A DNA stretch of 64,000 bases from CAVSRC01 sp963830205. Its GTDB lineage: Bacteria > Pseudomonadota > Alphaproteobacteria > Rhizobiales > Kaistiaceae. Positions 17,424 to 27,177 of this stretch are shown here, in pieces. Where the stretch lies: positions 62,001 through 126,000 of the forward strand of contig CAWHLP010000031.1 of NCBI GenBank assembly GCA_963830205.1. Direction: 5' to 3'. Made by a program: the position numbers and the translations under genes. Numbering within the stretch: the stretch's first letter is position 1; every line of letters begins with the position of its first letter. The notes under the pieces are model-generated. The model saw only the letters and a program-made list of their open reading frames with translations, was not told the origin of the DNA and did no database searches.

Positions 17424-18819
17424 ATGAAGAACCGCATGTGGGGCGGCCGTTTTGCCGAAGGCCCCGATGCCGTCATGGAAGAGATCAACGCCTCGATCGA
17501 CTTCGACCGCAAGCTCTTCCGCCAGGACATCAGGGGCTCGCAGGCCCACGCCAGCATGCTCGCCCAACAGGGCATCATCGCGGCGGACGATGCCGAAAAG
17601 ATTGTAACGGGTCTAGACACGATCCTGCGAGAAATCGAAGCAGGGGAGTTCACCTTTTCCCGGGCCCTCGAGGACATCCATCTGAACATCGAGGCGCGGC
17701 TTTCCGAGCTGATCGGCCCGGCCGCCGGCCGGCTGCACACGGCCCGCTCGCGCAACGACCAGGTGGCGACCGACGTCAGGCTGTGGGTGCGCGACGCCAT
17801 CGACCGCACCGACGCCGGCCTTGCCGCGCTACAGGAGGCGCTGGCCGAGAAGGCGCTTGTCCACGCCGCCACCGTGATGCCCGGCTTCACCCATCTGCAA
17901 TCGGCCCAGCCGGTGACCTTCGGCCACCATCTGATGGCCTATGTCGAGATGCTCGGGCGCGACCGCGGCCGCTTCGCCGACGCGCGCCGGCGGCTGAACG
18001 AATCGCCGCTCGGCGCCGCGGCGCTCGCCGGCACGTCCTTTCCCATCGACCGCCAGATGACCGCGGCGGCGCTCGGCTTCGACCGGCCGGCGGCCAATTC
18101 GCTTGATGCCGTCTCCGACCGCGACTTCGCCGTCGAGGCGCTGGCCGCCGCGAGTTCTGGCCGCCGTCCACCTGTCGCGCTTCGCCGAGGAGATCGTCAT
18201 CTGGTCGTCGGCCGGCTTCCGCTTCGTCAAGCTCTCCGACAAGTTCACCACCGGCTCATCGATCATGCCGCAGAAGCGCAACCCCGACGCCGCCGAACTG
18301 GTGCGCGCCAAGACCGGGCGCATCGTCGGCGCGCTCACCGGCCTCCTGGTCGTGCTCAAGGGCCTGCCGATGGCCTATGCCAAGGACATGCAGGAGGACA
18401 AGGAGCCGCTCTTCGACGCCTTCGCTTCGCTCGAGCTGGCGATCGCCGCCATGACCGGCATGGTCGCCGACATGGAGCCCGACGTGGCGGTGCTGCGCAA
18501 GGCGGCCGGTGCCGGCTTCGCCACCGCCACCGACCTCGCCGACTGGCTGGTGCGCACGCTGGGCCTGCCCTTCCGCGACGCCCACCACGTCACCGGCCGC
18601 ATCGTGGCGGAGGCGGAAAGCCGTGGCGTCACCCTCGACCGCCTGCCGCTCGACGCCCTCCAGGCTATCGAACCCGGCATTACCGGCGACGTCTATTCGG
18701 TGCTCGCCGTGCGCCAGTCGGTGAAGAGCCGCCGCAGCTTCGGCGGCACCGCGCCCGAAAACGTCCGCCGCGAGGCCCGCCGCTGGCTCAAGCGGCTGGC
18801 CAAGGAAGCGGCGAAATAG
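17424..18819 (+). pseudogene. argH: Argininosuccinate lyase, one-base frame break (probable sequence error)
   Basis: ArgH splits argininosuccinate into arginine and fumarate, the last step of arginine synthesis. The first frame covers residues 1 to about 243 (MKNRMWGGRF, HTARSRNDQVATD, GFTHLQSAQPVTFGHH, SDRDFAVEALAA). The next frame supplies the rest, including the signature GSSIMPQKRNPD, and ends KRLAKEAAK. Removing one base near 18154 gives a normal 464-residue protein. Because arginine synthesis is a core function and both parts are perfectly conserved, an insertion error is more likely than gene death. The start at 17424 is 27 bases from the tlpA start on the other strand. Confidence 0.9.
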
Positions 18820-18947
18820 GCCGTTTGCGGCAAACTTGACGGTGGCGTGCGCCGCCGGAATGACTATGATGGACGCGCCTTGGGCCGTGGTGCGGCCGGG
18901 GTGTCGTGAAGCTGGGGGTGGCCGTGGCGCCTGCCGACCGCAGAATT

Positions 18948-19130
18948 ATGTCCCGTGTGCTCGTTGCCGGCATGGTCGTGCTGGCCATCGGGCTGACTGG
19001 TTGCGGCCGCAAGGCAAACCTCGATCCACCGCCGGGCCCGGCCGTCACCGGCCAGGCGAACACGACCGGCCAACCCGCTCCCGCACCGAAGAAACCTGAC
19101 AAGCCTTTCTTCCTGGACTGGCTCCTCTAG
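18948..19130 (+). CDS. Small LptM-like lipoprotein
   Basis: The 60-residue lipoprotein has a signal peptide (MSRVLVAGMVVLAIGLTGC) with lipobox LTGC and lipidated cysteine at residue 19. GRKANLDPP and a proline-rich tail ending FFLDWLL follow. The C-G-x-K-x-x-L-x-x-P pattern after the lipobox is that of LptM/YifL, which helps LptD mature in the outer membrane of E. coli. The gene stands between argH and lysA, its normal place in Hyphomicrobiales. Function by analogy only. The start at 18948 is chosen because it gives a standard signal peptide. Confidence 0.82.
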   Translation: MSRVLVAGMVVLAIGLTGCGRKANLDPPPGPAVTGQANTTGQPAPAPKKPDKPFFLDWLL

Positions 19131-19144
19131 CGGGTTTTTCTTCC

Positions 19145-20413
19145 GTGAATCACTTCGAATACCGTGCCGGCGTGCTCCACGCCGAGGATGTGCCCCTGCC
19201 GGCGATTGCCGCCCAGGTGGGGACGCCCTTCTATTGCTATTCGACGGCGACGCTGACGCGCCATATCCGCGTCTTCCGCGAGGCCTTCGCCAACCTCGAC
19301 ACGCTCATCTGCTACGCCATGAAGGCGAACTCCAACCAGTCGGTGATTCGCACCTTCGTCGCAGAGGGGGCCGGGCTCGACGTGGTCTCCGAGGGCGAGC
19401 TGCGCCGGGCGCTGGCTGCCGGCGCCAGACCGGACACCATCGTCTTTTCCGGCGTCGCCAAGAGCGAGCGCGAGATCGCGCTTGCCGTCGACACCGGCAT
19501 CCTGTGTTTCAACGTCGAATCGGAGCCGGAGCTGGAGCGCATCTCGGCGATCGCTTCGTCGAAGGGCGCCACCGTCGCCATCGCCATCCGGGTCAATCCC
19601 GACGTCGATGCGCGCACCCACGCCAAGATCACCACCGGCAAGGCGGAGAACAAGTTCGGCGTGCCCTACGAGCACGCCCGCGCCGCCTATGCGCTCGCCG
19701 CCAGGCTGCCCGGCATCCGGGTGAGCGGCGTCGACGTGCATATCGGCAGCCAGATCATCGACATGGAGCCCTATGCCGTCGCCTATGAGCGGCTGGGCGA
19801 CCTGGTGCGCGATCTCCGCGCCGACGGTCACGCCATCGACCACGTCGATTGCGGCGGTGGGCTTGGCATCCCCTACCGCCTCGACGATCCCGCCCCGCCG
19901 CCGCCGGCCGCCTATGCCGAGGTCATCCGCCGCCGGCTCGGCAATCTCGGCGCCCGCATCCTGCTCGAGCCCGGCCGCGTCTTCGTCGGCAATGCCGGCA
20001 TCCTCGTCGCCAAGGTCGAGTACATCAAGCGCGGCACCGCCAAGACCTTCGTCATCCTCGACGCCGGCATGAACGATCTCATCCGCCCGACGCTCTACGA
20101 CGCCCATCACGACATCAGGCCGGTCGTGCAGCCGATGCCCGGCGCCGAGAAGATCACCGCCGACGTGGTCGGCGGCATCTGCGAGACCGGCGACTATCTG
20201 GCGCTCGACCGCCGCCTGCCGCCGCTCACATCCGGCGATCTGGTGGCGGTGATGACCGCCGGCGCCTATGGCGCCGTCCAGGGTTCGACCTACAACACCC
20301 ACCCGCTGGCGGCCGAAGTGATGGTCAACGGCGCCGACTGGGCGGTGGTGCGCCCGCGCCAGAGCTTTGACGAGCTGATCGGCATGGACCGCGTCGCCCC
20401 CTGGCTGGGGTAG
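19145..20413 (+). CDS. lysA: Diaminopimelate decarboxylase
   Basis: The 422-residue PLP enzyme decarboxylates meso-diaminopimelate to lysine, the last step of lysine synthesis. The PLP lysine is in CYAMKANSN near residue 60, the phosphate loop in DCGGGLGIPY near residue 240, and the dimer-interface active-site cysteine in GGICETGDYLA near residue 345. The length is typical. GTG start 14 bases after the lipoprotein stop. The region after the stop codon holds a large palindromic element. Confidence 0.95.
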   Translation: MNHFEYRAGVLHAEDVPLPAIAAQVGTPFYCYSTATLTRHIRVFREAFANLDTLICYAMKANSNQSVIRTFVAEGAGLDVVSEGELRRALAAGARPDTIVFSGVAKSEREIALAVDTGILCFNVESEPELERISAIASSKGATVAIAIRVNPDVDARTHAKITTGKAENKFGVPYEHARAAYALAARLPGIRVSGVDVHIGSQIIDMEPYAVAYERLGDLVRDLRADGHAIDHVDCGGGLGIPYRLDDPAPPPPAAYAEVIRRRLGNLGARILLEPGRVFVGNAGILVAKVEYIKRGTAKTFVILDAGMNDLIRPTLYDAHHDIRPVVQPMPGAEKITADVVGGICETGDYLALDRRLPPLTSGDLVAVMTAGAYGAVQGSTYNTHPLAAEVMVNGADWAVVRPRQSFDELIGMDRVAPWLG

Positions 20414-20451
20414 GCCGAATCGGCGTTCGGTTTCTGCCAAGCATCTATGGT

Positions 20452-20717
20452 GTCGCCACCTCCCCCCTTGCGGAGGCCGGATTTCCCGGTTTGCGCCCGC
20501 AAACCGGCCTTGGAAATCCGGGTGGGGGGGTCACCGGTGCGGCGATGGCAGGGCGGCGGCGGAGCCGGCCGCGCGCGCAGGCAGGGCCGAGTTCCCGCGC
20601 ACGCAGCGCGCGCCATTGGCTTCGTGCCTTCCTCCATCGCTATCCCCCTCTCCCTGTTTCTGAGCTCGCTTGCTCGCAAAGAAAAACAGCCCTCCCCCGC
20701 AAGGGGGGAGGGGGAGA
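20452..20717 (+). repeat. Composite palindromic element, copy 1 (about 270 bp)
   Basis: This fills most of the 430-base gap between lysA and the DUF4175 gene. It has three parts: a C-rich lead and a large palindrome (CCGGATTTCCCGGTTTGCG against its inverse, ending GAAATCCGGG), a middle GC-rich segment with the conserved phrase GGCTTCGTGCCTTCC, and a terminal hairpin (ccctctccc - loop - gggggaggg). Copies with the same order occur at 36386-36663 (same strand) and 30457-30705 (opposite strand). It has no coding capacity. The rest of the gap holds the region just before the DUF4175 start and no further feature I can name. Confidence 0.75.
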
Positions 20718-20843
20718 TTGGGTTGGGGCCACAACCGAAACGCAACCCAGGAACCAATGCCGAAGTCGTGAAAGCCCGGCTGCCTCGCTTTGGGCACAGT
20801 TTATGCTACGCTTTGAGCGCGTGGGGGGTCCGAGCGGAGACGC

Positions 20844-23360
20844 ATGAGCGGCACGGAAGCGAGCCGGCGGCCCGGCGGCGACACTTTGCAGAAGACGGTC
20901 GAGACGCGCATTGCCCGCGCCGTCCGCCGCGCGCGCGCCGCCCTGGTGTGGGAAGAGCTGTGGCCGCGGATCGCCCCGTTTGTGGTGATCGCCGGCCTGT
21001 TCGCAGCCCTTTCCTGGTTCGGCCTCTGGCGCATCACGTCGAGCCCGGTGCGCTTTGCCATCCTCGCTTTGTTCGCCGCCGCCATCGTCTGGTTCGCCTG
21101 GGCGGCGCTGCGCTTCGCCTGGCCTTCGCGCGCCGCCGCCTTCGCCCGCGTCGAGCAGGCGACCGGCGCCCTGCACCGCCCGGCCACCGCCTTCACCGAC
21201 CGCCTCGCCTCGCGCCCCGACGATCCCACCGGCCAGGCGCTGTGGGAGGCCCACCGCCGGCGCATGCTGGCCTCGCTCGACGCCTTGCGTGCCGGTCTGC
21301 CGGCACCCCGGCTGGCGGCGCATGACCCCTATGCCCTGCGCTTCCTGGTGGCGCTTCTCTTCGTCGTCGGCTTCGTCGTCGCCGGGCCGGAGCGCATCGC
21401 CCGCATCGGCGAAGCCTTCCGCGGCGGCGAGAGCACCGCCGCGGCCATCGCCCGTATCGACGCCTGGGTGACGCCGCCGGCCTATACCGGCCGCCCGCCG
21501 ATCTTCCTCACCGGCGAGGCCGCCAAGCCGCCGGGCACCCGATATTCCGTGCCGATCGGCAGCGTCGTGACCGTGCGCACCGGCGGCACCCACGACCTCG
21601 CGGTGATGGCCTCGGACGGCGGCGCGGCGACCCCGGTCGCGCCCACAGCAGCCACCAAGTCGGCGGCCGCCGACACCGAAGCGCCGCTCGAGCATCAGGT
21701 GACCCTCACCCGCGCCGGCAGCGTCACCATCGAGAAATCCGGCCATGAGATCACCGGCTGGACCTTCGCCGTCGATCCCGACAACCCGCCGCAGATCGCG
21801 CTCGTCGGCGAGCCGCGCGCCGAGGCAAGCGGCGCGCTCGCCCTCGACTATACGCTCCAGGACGACTACGGCGTCGTCGCCGCGCGCGGCGTCATCACGC
21901 CGCTCACCGACCCGGCCACCGGCAATGCGCGACCGCTTTACAAGGCGCCCGAGCTGCCCCTGTCATTGCCGCAGATGCGGGTGCAGAACGGCACCGGCCG
22001 CACCATCCGCGACCTCACTTCCCATCCCTGGGCCGGCGCCAAGGTGCAGCTGACGCTGGTCGCCACCGACGACGCCAAGCAGGAGGGCAAGAGCGCCCCG
22101 GTCGAATTCACCCTGCCCGCGCGCCAGTTCTCCAATCCGCTTGCCCGTGCCGTCGTCGAGCAGCGCGCCACCCTGGCACTCGACGCCAACGCCGCGCCCA
22201 ATGTCGCCGACGCCCTCGACGCGCTCACCGTGGCGCCCGACAAGATCGACCGCGTCAGCACCTACCTGGCGCTGCGCTCGGCCTATTTCCGTCTGGTGCA
22301 TGCCCGCGGCGACGACGAGTTGAGGGGCGTGGTCGACTATCTCTGGCAGATCGCGCTCGGCATCGAGGACGGCGACCTGTCGCTGGCCGCGCAGAGCCTG
22401 CGCGACGCCCAGGATGCATTGCAGAAGGCGCTCGAGAACAACGCGTCCGACGCCCAGATCCAGAAGCTCACCGAGAACCTGCGGCAGGCGATGAACCAGT
22501 TCCTGCAGCAGCTTGCCGAACAGGCGCGCAAGAACCCGCAGGCCAACACGCTACCGCCCAACGCCAACGTCCAGACCCTGCGCTCGCAGGATCTCCAGCG
22601 CATGCTCGACCAGATCGAGAACCTGGCGCGCACCGGCGCGCGCGATGCCGCCCGCCAGATGCTTTCCGAACTACAGAACATGCTCAACAGCCTGCAGGCC
22701 GGCCAGCCGCAGATGAACGGCCAGGACAGCCAGGCGATGCAGAGCCTCAACCAGCTTGGCGACATGATCCGCCGCCAAGAAGAGCTGATGAACCGCACCT
22801 ACCGCGCCGACCAGGGACAGAACCCCGACGGCAGCGGCCAGCCGATGACCGAAGAGCAGCTCCGCCAGGCGCTCAAGAACCTTCAGCAGCAGCAGCAGGC
22901 GCTCGAACAGGGCCTCGGCGACCTGATGAAGCAGCTTCAGGGCATGGGCCTCGACCCGACCGGCAAGCTCGGCCAGGCCGGCAAGGCCATGGGCCGCGCC
23001 GAGGGCCAGCTCGGCCAGGGCCAGACCGGCGACGCGGTGGGCAGCCAGAGCGAGGCGCTCGACGCGCTGCGCCAGGGCGCCCAGGGGCTCAGCCAGCAGC
23101 TCGCCAACCGTCAGGGTCAGGGGCAAGGCCAGGGTCAGGGTCGCGGCCTGCGCGGCGGCAACAACTTCGCCAATCAGGATCCGCTCGGCCGGCCGCGCAG
23201 CACGCTCGGCCCCGACCTCGGCACGACCGTCAAGGTTCCCGACGAGATCGATACCCAGCGCGCCCGCGAGATTCTCGACGCGATCCGGAAGCGGCTCGGC
23301 GATGCCTTCCGGCCAGAGCTTGAACGCGATTACCTCGAGCGCCTGCTCGAGAAGTTCTAG
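20844..23360 (+). CDS. DUF4175 (TIGR02302 family) large membrane protein
   Basis: The 838-residue protein is found almost only in Alphaproteobacteria. Three hydrophobic segments lie near residues 45-63, 72-92 and 160-178. A periplasmic-looking middle follows. The C-terminal half (about residues 510-770) is a glutamine-rich, predicted coiled-coil region with QQQQQ runs and repeated GQGQGQ. The tail ends in a basic helix. The function is unestablished, but conserved placement beside lysA and hpt and its size suggest an envelope structural role (inference). The start ATG at 20844 is preceded by GGAGACGC. Its last 131 bases overlap the end of the convergent hpt reading frame. Confidence 0.88.
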   Translation: MSGTEASRRPGGDTLQKTVETRIARAVRRARAALVWEELWPRIAPFVVIAGLFAALSWFGLWRITSSPVRFAILALFAAAIVWFAWAALRFAWPSRAAAFARVEQATGALHRPATAFTDRLASRPDDPTGQALWEAHRRRMLASLDALRAGLPAPRLAAHDPYALRFLVALLFVVGFVVAGPERIARIGEAFRGGESTAAAIARIDAWVTPPAYTGRPPIFLTGEAAKPPGTRYSVPIGSVVTVRTGGTHDLAVMASDGGAATPVAPTAATKSAAADTEAPLEHQVTLTRAGSVTIEKSGHEITGWTFAVDPDNPPQIALVGEPRAEASGALALDYTLQDDYGVVAARGVITPLTDPATGNARPLYKAPELPLSLPQMRVQNGTGRTIRDLTSHPWAGAKVQLTLVATDDAKQEGKSAPVEFTLPARQFSNPLARAVVEQRATLALDANAAPNVADALDALTVAPDKIDRVSTYLALRSAYFRLVHARGDDELRGVVDYLWQIALGIEDGDLSLAAQSLRDAQDALQKALENNASDAQIQKLTENLRQAMNQFLQQLAEQARKNPQANTLPPNANVQTLRSQDLQRMLDQIENLARTGARDAARQMLSELQNMLNSLQAGQPQMNGQDSQAMQSLNQLGDMIRRQEELMNRTYRADQGQNPDGSGQPMTEEQLRQALKNLQQQQQALEQGLGDLMKQLQGMGLDPTGKLGQAGKAMGRAEGQLGQGQTGDAVGSQSEALDALRQGAQGLSQQLANRQGQGQGQGQGRGLRGGNNFANQDPLGRPRSTLGPDLGTTVKVPDEIDTQRAREILDAIRKRLGDAFRPELERDYLERLLEKF

Positions 23361-23904
23361 GCTTGCGTTCCTCGATCACGCCGACGAAGGGCAGCTCGCG
23401 GAAGGCGTGGGCGGCATCCATGCCGTAGCCGACCACGAACAGGTCGGGACAGACGAAGCCGACATGCTCGGCGCTCAGCGGCTGGGCGAGCTTGCCCGGC
23501 TTTTGCAGGAGCACCGCGACATCGGCACGCGCCGCGCCGCGCTTGACCATCAGGTCGCGGGCAAAGGCGATGGTGCGCCCCAATTCCAGGATATCGTCGA
23601 TGATCAGGACATCGCGGCCGGCCACGTCGCTTTCGATGTCGCGCACCAGCCGCACCTCGCCCGACGAGGATGTGCCGGTGCCGTAGCTCGACAGCGACAT
23701 GAACTCGACCTCGGGCGACAGGCCGGCATCGTGCAGCGCGCGCAAGAGGTCGGCGGCGAAGACGAAGCTGCCCTTGAGGATGGAGATGACCAGCAGGTTG
23801 CGGTAGTCGGCCTTGGCGATCTCTTCGGCAAGCTCGCGATTGCGCGCCGCAATCGTTGCCGCGTCGAAGAGAACGCGGATCGTTCGCCCCCGGACACGCG
23901 GCAT
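23230..23904 (-). CDS. hpt: Hypoxanthine phosphoribosyltransferase, with an overlong C-terminus
   Basis: This purine-salvage enzyme converts hypoxanthine or guanine to IMP or GMP with PRPP. Motifs are LKGSFVFAADLL near residue 43, the PRPP loop IIDDILELGRT near residue 100 and the C-terminal FVVGYGMDAAHAFRELPFVGV. Normal enzymes end about five to ten residues after that point (about 180 residues). Here the frame stays open for 44 more residues, rich in arginine, running antisense through the 3' end of the DUF4175 gene. The true stop was probably lost to an indel near 23360-23370, or the extension is real. The start at 23902-23904 is clear. Confidence 0.85.
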   Translation of the reverse strand: MPRVRGRTIRVLFDAATIAARNRELAEEIAKADYRNLLVISILKGSFVFAADLLRALHDAGLSPEVEFMSLSSYGTGTSSSGEVRLVRDIESDVAGRDVLIIDDILELGRTIAFARDLMVKRGAARADVAVLLQKPGKLAQPLSAEHVGFVCPDLFVVGYGMDAAHAFRELPFVGVIEERKPRTSRAGARGNRVQALAGRHRRAASGSRRESRGRAGYRSRREP

Positions 23905-23906
23905 GG

Positions 23907-24590
23907 TCAGCGCATCCCGATGATCTGGTTCTCGCGCTCTGCCAGCCTGAGCGTCACCTGGCTGGCTTCTGCCGGCGGCGCCGACACCGCACTGCGGAAG
24001 CCGACCGAGCCGCCCGGTGCCAACCCCGCTTTGGTCGGCTCGACCAGCCAGGAATAGACCTCGGCGCCCGACGCGGAGCGCAGCGACACGCGGATGGCAG
24101 GAACGGCGACATCGCCGGCGGAGGTGTTGACCAGCTCGCCCTCGACCAGGAGCGTCTTGACGCCGTTCTTGACCAGCGTCTCGCTGTGCACCTGCTGGAA
24201 GGCAAGTTCACGCGTTTCGGCCGAGAGGCCCTTCTGCGGCAGGGCAGAGACCAACGGCACGCGCAGCGCCAGGAAGACCACGCCGACGGCGAGCGCGATG
24301 CTCACCCCCTTCAGCCAGCGGCGATCGGCTGGCATCGGCGGTGGCGGCCTGCGCTCGCGGCGCGCCGAACCGGGGTGATCGCTGCGGCCGGGAGCGGTAT
24401 GCTCGATGACGACGGCGTCGGAGACATCCTCAGGCGCGGCCGGCAGTGCGGCCCGGCGGAACGGGTTCTCGACCAGTGGACGGGCGACCCAGCGGGTGCC
24501 GCACCAGGTGCAGCGCAGCATGCGGCCGTAGCCGATCTCACCTTCGCTGATGGTTTGGCGAGCAGCGCAGGAGGGACACAGAATTGCCAT
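23907..24590 (-). CDS. MJ0042-type zinc-ribbon membrane protein
   Basis: The 227-residue protein begins with a zinc ribbon (CPSCAARQ, then RCTWCGTRW) over the first 40 residues. A proline-rich linker and one membrane helix near residues 92-112 follow. The extracytoplasmic domain resembles DUF3426 (VEGELVNTSAGDVAVPAIRV). This layout and position, divergent from ftsE, are conserved in Hyphomicrobiales. The biochemical role is unknown. I place the start at 24590 (MAILCPSC) because the family begins right before the first cysteine pair. An ATG four codons upstream is the alternative. It is two bases from the hpt start, so the two are probably co-transcribed. Confidence 0.82.
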   Translation of the reverse strand: MAILCPSCAARQTISEGEIGYGRMLRCTWCGTRWVARPLVENPFRRAALPAAPEDVSDAVVIEHTAPGRSDHPGSARRERRPPPPMPADRRWLKGVSIALAVGVVFLALRVPLVSALPQKGLSAETRELAFQQVHSETLVKNGVKTLLVEGELVNTSAGDVAVPAIRVSLRSASGAEVYSWLVEPTKAGLAPGGSVGFRSAVSAPPAEASQVTLRLAERENQIIGMR

Positions 24591-24781
24591 GAAACGACCC
24601 AAGGCCGATGGTTTGTCGTGGGTACGCTAGGACGATTTGGTTAACGTCGTGGAAACCATGCGCGGCGCCAAGCTGGCGCGCGCACTGCCGCGACGGCTCG
24701 ATTGTTCGTTGACAAAGCCTTAACAGGGCCTTTGCAAGAGTGGATAAGGCCACCGACGCCGGGGATTGACGGGACAGCGAC

Positions 24782-25441
24782 GTGATCCGTTTCGAGAATG
24801 TCGGACTGCGCTACGGCATGGGACCGGAGGTGCTGCGCGATCTGACCTTCCAGATCGAGCCGAAATCGTTCCAGTTCCTGACCGGCCCCTCCGGCGCCGG
24901 CAAGACCAGCCTTATCCGGCTGTTCTTCCTGGCGCTGAGGCCGACCCGCGGCATGCTCTCCTTCTTCGGCCGCGATACGTCGAGCATCGGCCGCGTCGAA
25001 CTGCCGGCGGTCAGGCGGCGCATCGGCGTCGTCTTCCAGGACTTCCGCCTGCTCGACCACCTGACCACCTTCGAGAACGTCGCCTTGCCGCTGCGCGTCC
25101 TGGGCCGCGAGGAATCCGCCTATCGCGGCGACGTGGTCGAACTGCTGCGCTGGGTCGGCCTCGGCGACCGCATGCACGCTCTGCCGCCGATCCTGTCGGG
25201 CGGCGAGAAGCAGCGCGCCGCCATCGCCCGCGCGCTCATCACGCGGCCCGAGATCCTGCTTGCCGACGAGCCCACCGGCAACGTCGACCCGCCGCTGGCG
25301 GCGCGCCTGATGCGGCTTTTCGTCGAGCTCAACCGGCTCGGCACCTCGGTGGTCATCGCCACCCACGACATCGCCCTGATGAACCAGTTCGATTCGCGCC
25401 GGCTCGTGCTCGAGGAAGGGCGGCTGACCATCTATGACTGA
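24782..25441 (+). CDS. ftsE: Cell division ATP-binding protein FtsE
   Basis: This 219-residue ABC-type ATPase forms the FtsEX complex that controls septal murein hydrolysis at the divisome. Walker A is GPSGAGKTS at residue 37, the signature LSGGEKQRAAIARAL, Walker B ILLADEPTGNVD and the H-loop THDIALM. The GTG start at 24782 follows GGGACAGCGAC. It overlaps ftsX by eight bases. A run AALPPILSGG-like before the signature is typical of alphaproteobacterial FtsE. Confidence 0.93.
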   Translation: MIRFENVGLRYGMGPEVLRDLTFQIEPKSFQFLTGPSGAGKTSLIRLFFLALRPTRGMLSFFGRDTSSIGRVELPAVRRRIGVVFQDFRLLDHLTTFENVALPLRVLGREESAYRGDVVELLRWVGLGDRMHALPPILSGGEKQRAAIARALITRPEILLADEPTGNVDPPLAARLMRLFVELNRLGTSVVIATHDIALMNQFDSRRLVLEEGRLTIYD

Positions 25442-26411
25442 CGCCGTCGACGACGCCGAGCGCCTTCAGAGGCTGCAGGCCGCCGCCCAGCGCCGCCAGG
25501 CGCGGCTGGCCACCCAGCGGCCGAACCAGCTCGTGCCGGAAAACACGGTCTCGGCCAACGCGCTCACCGTCGTCATCGCCATCATGAGCTTCCTCGCCTG
25601 CCTGACGCTGGGTGCGGTGACCCTGGTGCGCGATGCCTCGCACGACTGGCAGGCCGACGTCGAGCGCGAGGTCACCATCCAGGTCCGCCCGATCGACGGC
25701 GTCGACACCGCCACCGAGACCGCGCTTGCCGCCGCGCTCGCCCGCAAGACGCCGGGCATCGCCTCCGTCCAGACGCTCGACAACGCCGCCAACGCCCGCC
25801 TGCTCGAACCGTGGCTGGGTTCCGGCCTCGACCTGTCGGAGCTGCCCATCCCGCGGCTCATCGTCATCAAGCTGACCAAGCCCGGCGCCGCCGACCTCGC
25901 CGGGCTCTCCGCCCGCCTCAAGGCCCAGGTCAAAGGCGCCAGCCTCGACGACCACATCGGCTGGGCCTCGCGCCTGCAATCGATGGCCAGCGTCACCGTC
26001 TTCGCCGGCCTTGCCATTCTTGGCCTGGTCTTCGTGGCGACCGTGCTCTCGGTCATCTTCGCCACCCGCGGCGCCATGGCGGTCAACAGCGGCGTGGTCT
26101 CGGTGCTGCACATCGTCGGCGCCGAGGACGGCTTCATCGCCCGCGAGTTCCAGCGCCACTTCCTGCTGCTCGGCCTGCGCGGCGGGCTGACCGGCGCCGC
26201 CGCCGCCGCCTTCCTCTTCGCGACCCTCTCCTTTGTCGTCGTGCCGGCGATCAGCGGCGCCGACGGCCAGCAGGTCTCCGCCCTGTTCGGGCGCTTCGCC
26301 GTCGGCCCGATCGGCTATTTCGGCGCGCTCGGCATCGCCTTCCTGGTGGCGGTGATGACCGCCCTCACCTCGCGGTTGACCGTCTACCGCTATCTCGCCG
26401 AAGCCGATTGA
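25434..26411 (+). CDS. ftsX: Cell division protein FtsX (permease-like)
   Basis: The 325-residue FtsX partner has four predicted membrane helices (about residues 42-64, 185-208, 235-262 and 290-313) and a periplasmic loop after the first helix containing VTIQVRPIDGVDTAT. An N-terminal cytoplasmic extension of about 40 basic residues precedes the first helix. It transmits FtsE ATP hydrolysis to periplasmic amidase activators. Eight-base overlap with ftsE secures stoichiometric synthesis. Confidence 0.9.
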   Translation: MTDAVDDAERLQRLQAAAQRRQARLATQRPNQLVPENTVSANALTVVIAIMSFLACLTLGAVTLVRDASHDWQADVEREVTIQVRPIDGVDTATETALAAALARKTPGIASVQTLDNAANARLLEPWLGSGLDLSELPIPRLIVIKLTKPGAADLAGLSARLKAQVKGASLDDHIGWASRLQSMASVTVFAGLAILGLVFVATVLSVIFATRGAMAVNSGVVSVLHIVGAEDGFIAREFQRHFLLLGLRGGLTGAAAAAFLFATLSFVVVPAISGADGQQVSALFGRFAVGPIGYFGALGIAFLVAVMTALTSRLTVYRYLAEAD

Positions 26412-26547
26412 AGCTGCCCGCCGCTTGCCTTTTTTCGCTGCAAGCTTCGGACAAATGAGCCATGTTCTGCCGAATCACGCGGGCGGGCCGGCAAGCGCTT
26501 CCGGATCGCCCGCCTCGCGGCATTTGCCAATGCGGGGTTGACGACCT

Positions 26548-27156
26548 TTGAGACTGGCACGTGTGGCCATCCTGCTTGCCGGACTGGGCGGCATTGCCCT
26601 TGCCGCCGGCTTCGTGGCGTTTGCCTCGTCGGTTGCCGACACGCGCGCACCGGCCGACGTGCACGCCGAGGGGATCGTCGTATTGACCGGCGGCAGCGCC
26701 CGCATCGACGGCGCCTTGCGGCTGCTGGCCGAGGGCCGCGCCCGCCGGCTGCTCATCTCCGGCGTCAACCCGTCGGTCGACCTCAAGGCGCTCGCCGGCA
26801 CCATCGACAAGGACCTCGAGGTGGCGCTCGCCTGCTGCGTCGATCTCGGCCGCGACGCGCGCGACACCATCGGCAACGCGGCGGAAACGCGCGACTGGGC
26901 GAAGGCCAAGGGCTACAGCTCGCTGATCGTCGTCACCAGCGACTATCACATGCCGCGTTCGATGGCCGAGCTGGCCGAGGCCATGCCCAAGGTCAGGCTG
27001 ATCCCCTATCCGGTGAGCAATCCCGAGCTGCACCTCGACGACTGGTGGAACAACACCTCCGCCTTCGGCCTGCTGCTGCGCGAATACGGCAAGTACCTGC
27101 TGGCCACCGCCCGGGTGAAGATCGCCGGGCCCGCGGCCGGTGCGGCAAGCGGCTGA
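26548..27156 (+). CDS. YdcF/SanA-family membrane-anchored protein (DUF218)
   Basis: The 202-residue protein has an N-terminal anchor (about residues 5-27) and a DUF218 domain: GIVVLTGGSARIDGAL, RRLLISGVNPSV, NAAETRDWA and VVTSDYHMPRSMAEL. SanA/ElyC members affect envelope integrity and peptidoglycan precursor use, but the reaction is unknown. I use the TTG start at 26548 because it directly precedes the anchor. It lies 136 bases after ftsX and 21 bases before plsC, in the conserved Hyphomicrobiales cluster ftsE-ftsX-ydcF-plsC. Confidence 0.83.
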   Translation: MRLARVAILLAGLGGIALAAGFVAFASSVADTRAPADVHAEGIVVLTGGSARIDGALRLLAEGRARRLLISGVNPSVDLKALAGTIDKDLEVALACCVDLGRDARDTIGNAAETRDWAKAKGYSSLIVVTSDYHMPRSMAELAEAMPKVRLIPYPVSNPELHLDDWWNNTSAFGLLLREYGKYLLATARVKIAGPAAGAASG

Positions 27157-27177
27157 ACCGGCAGACGAGGTCGCCCG

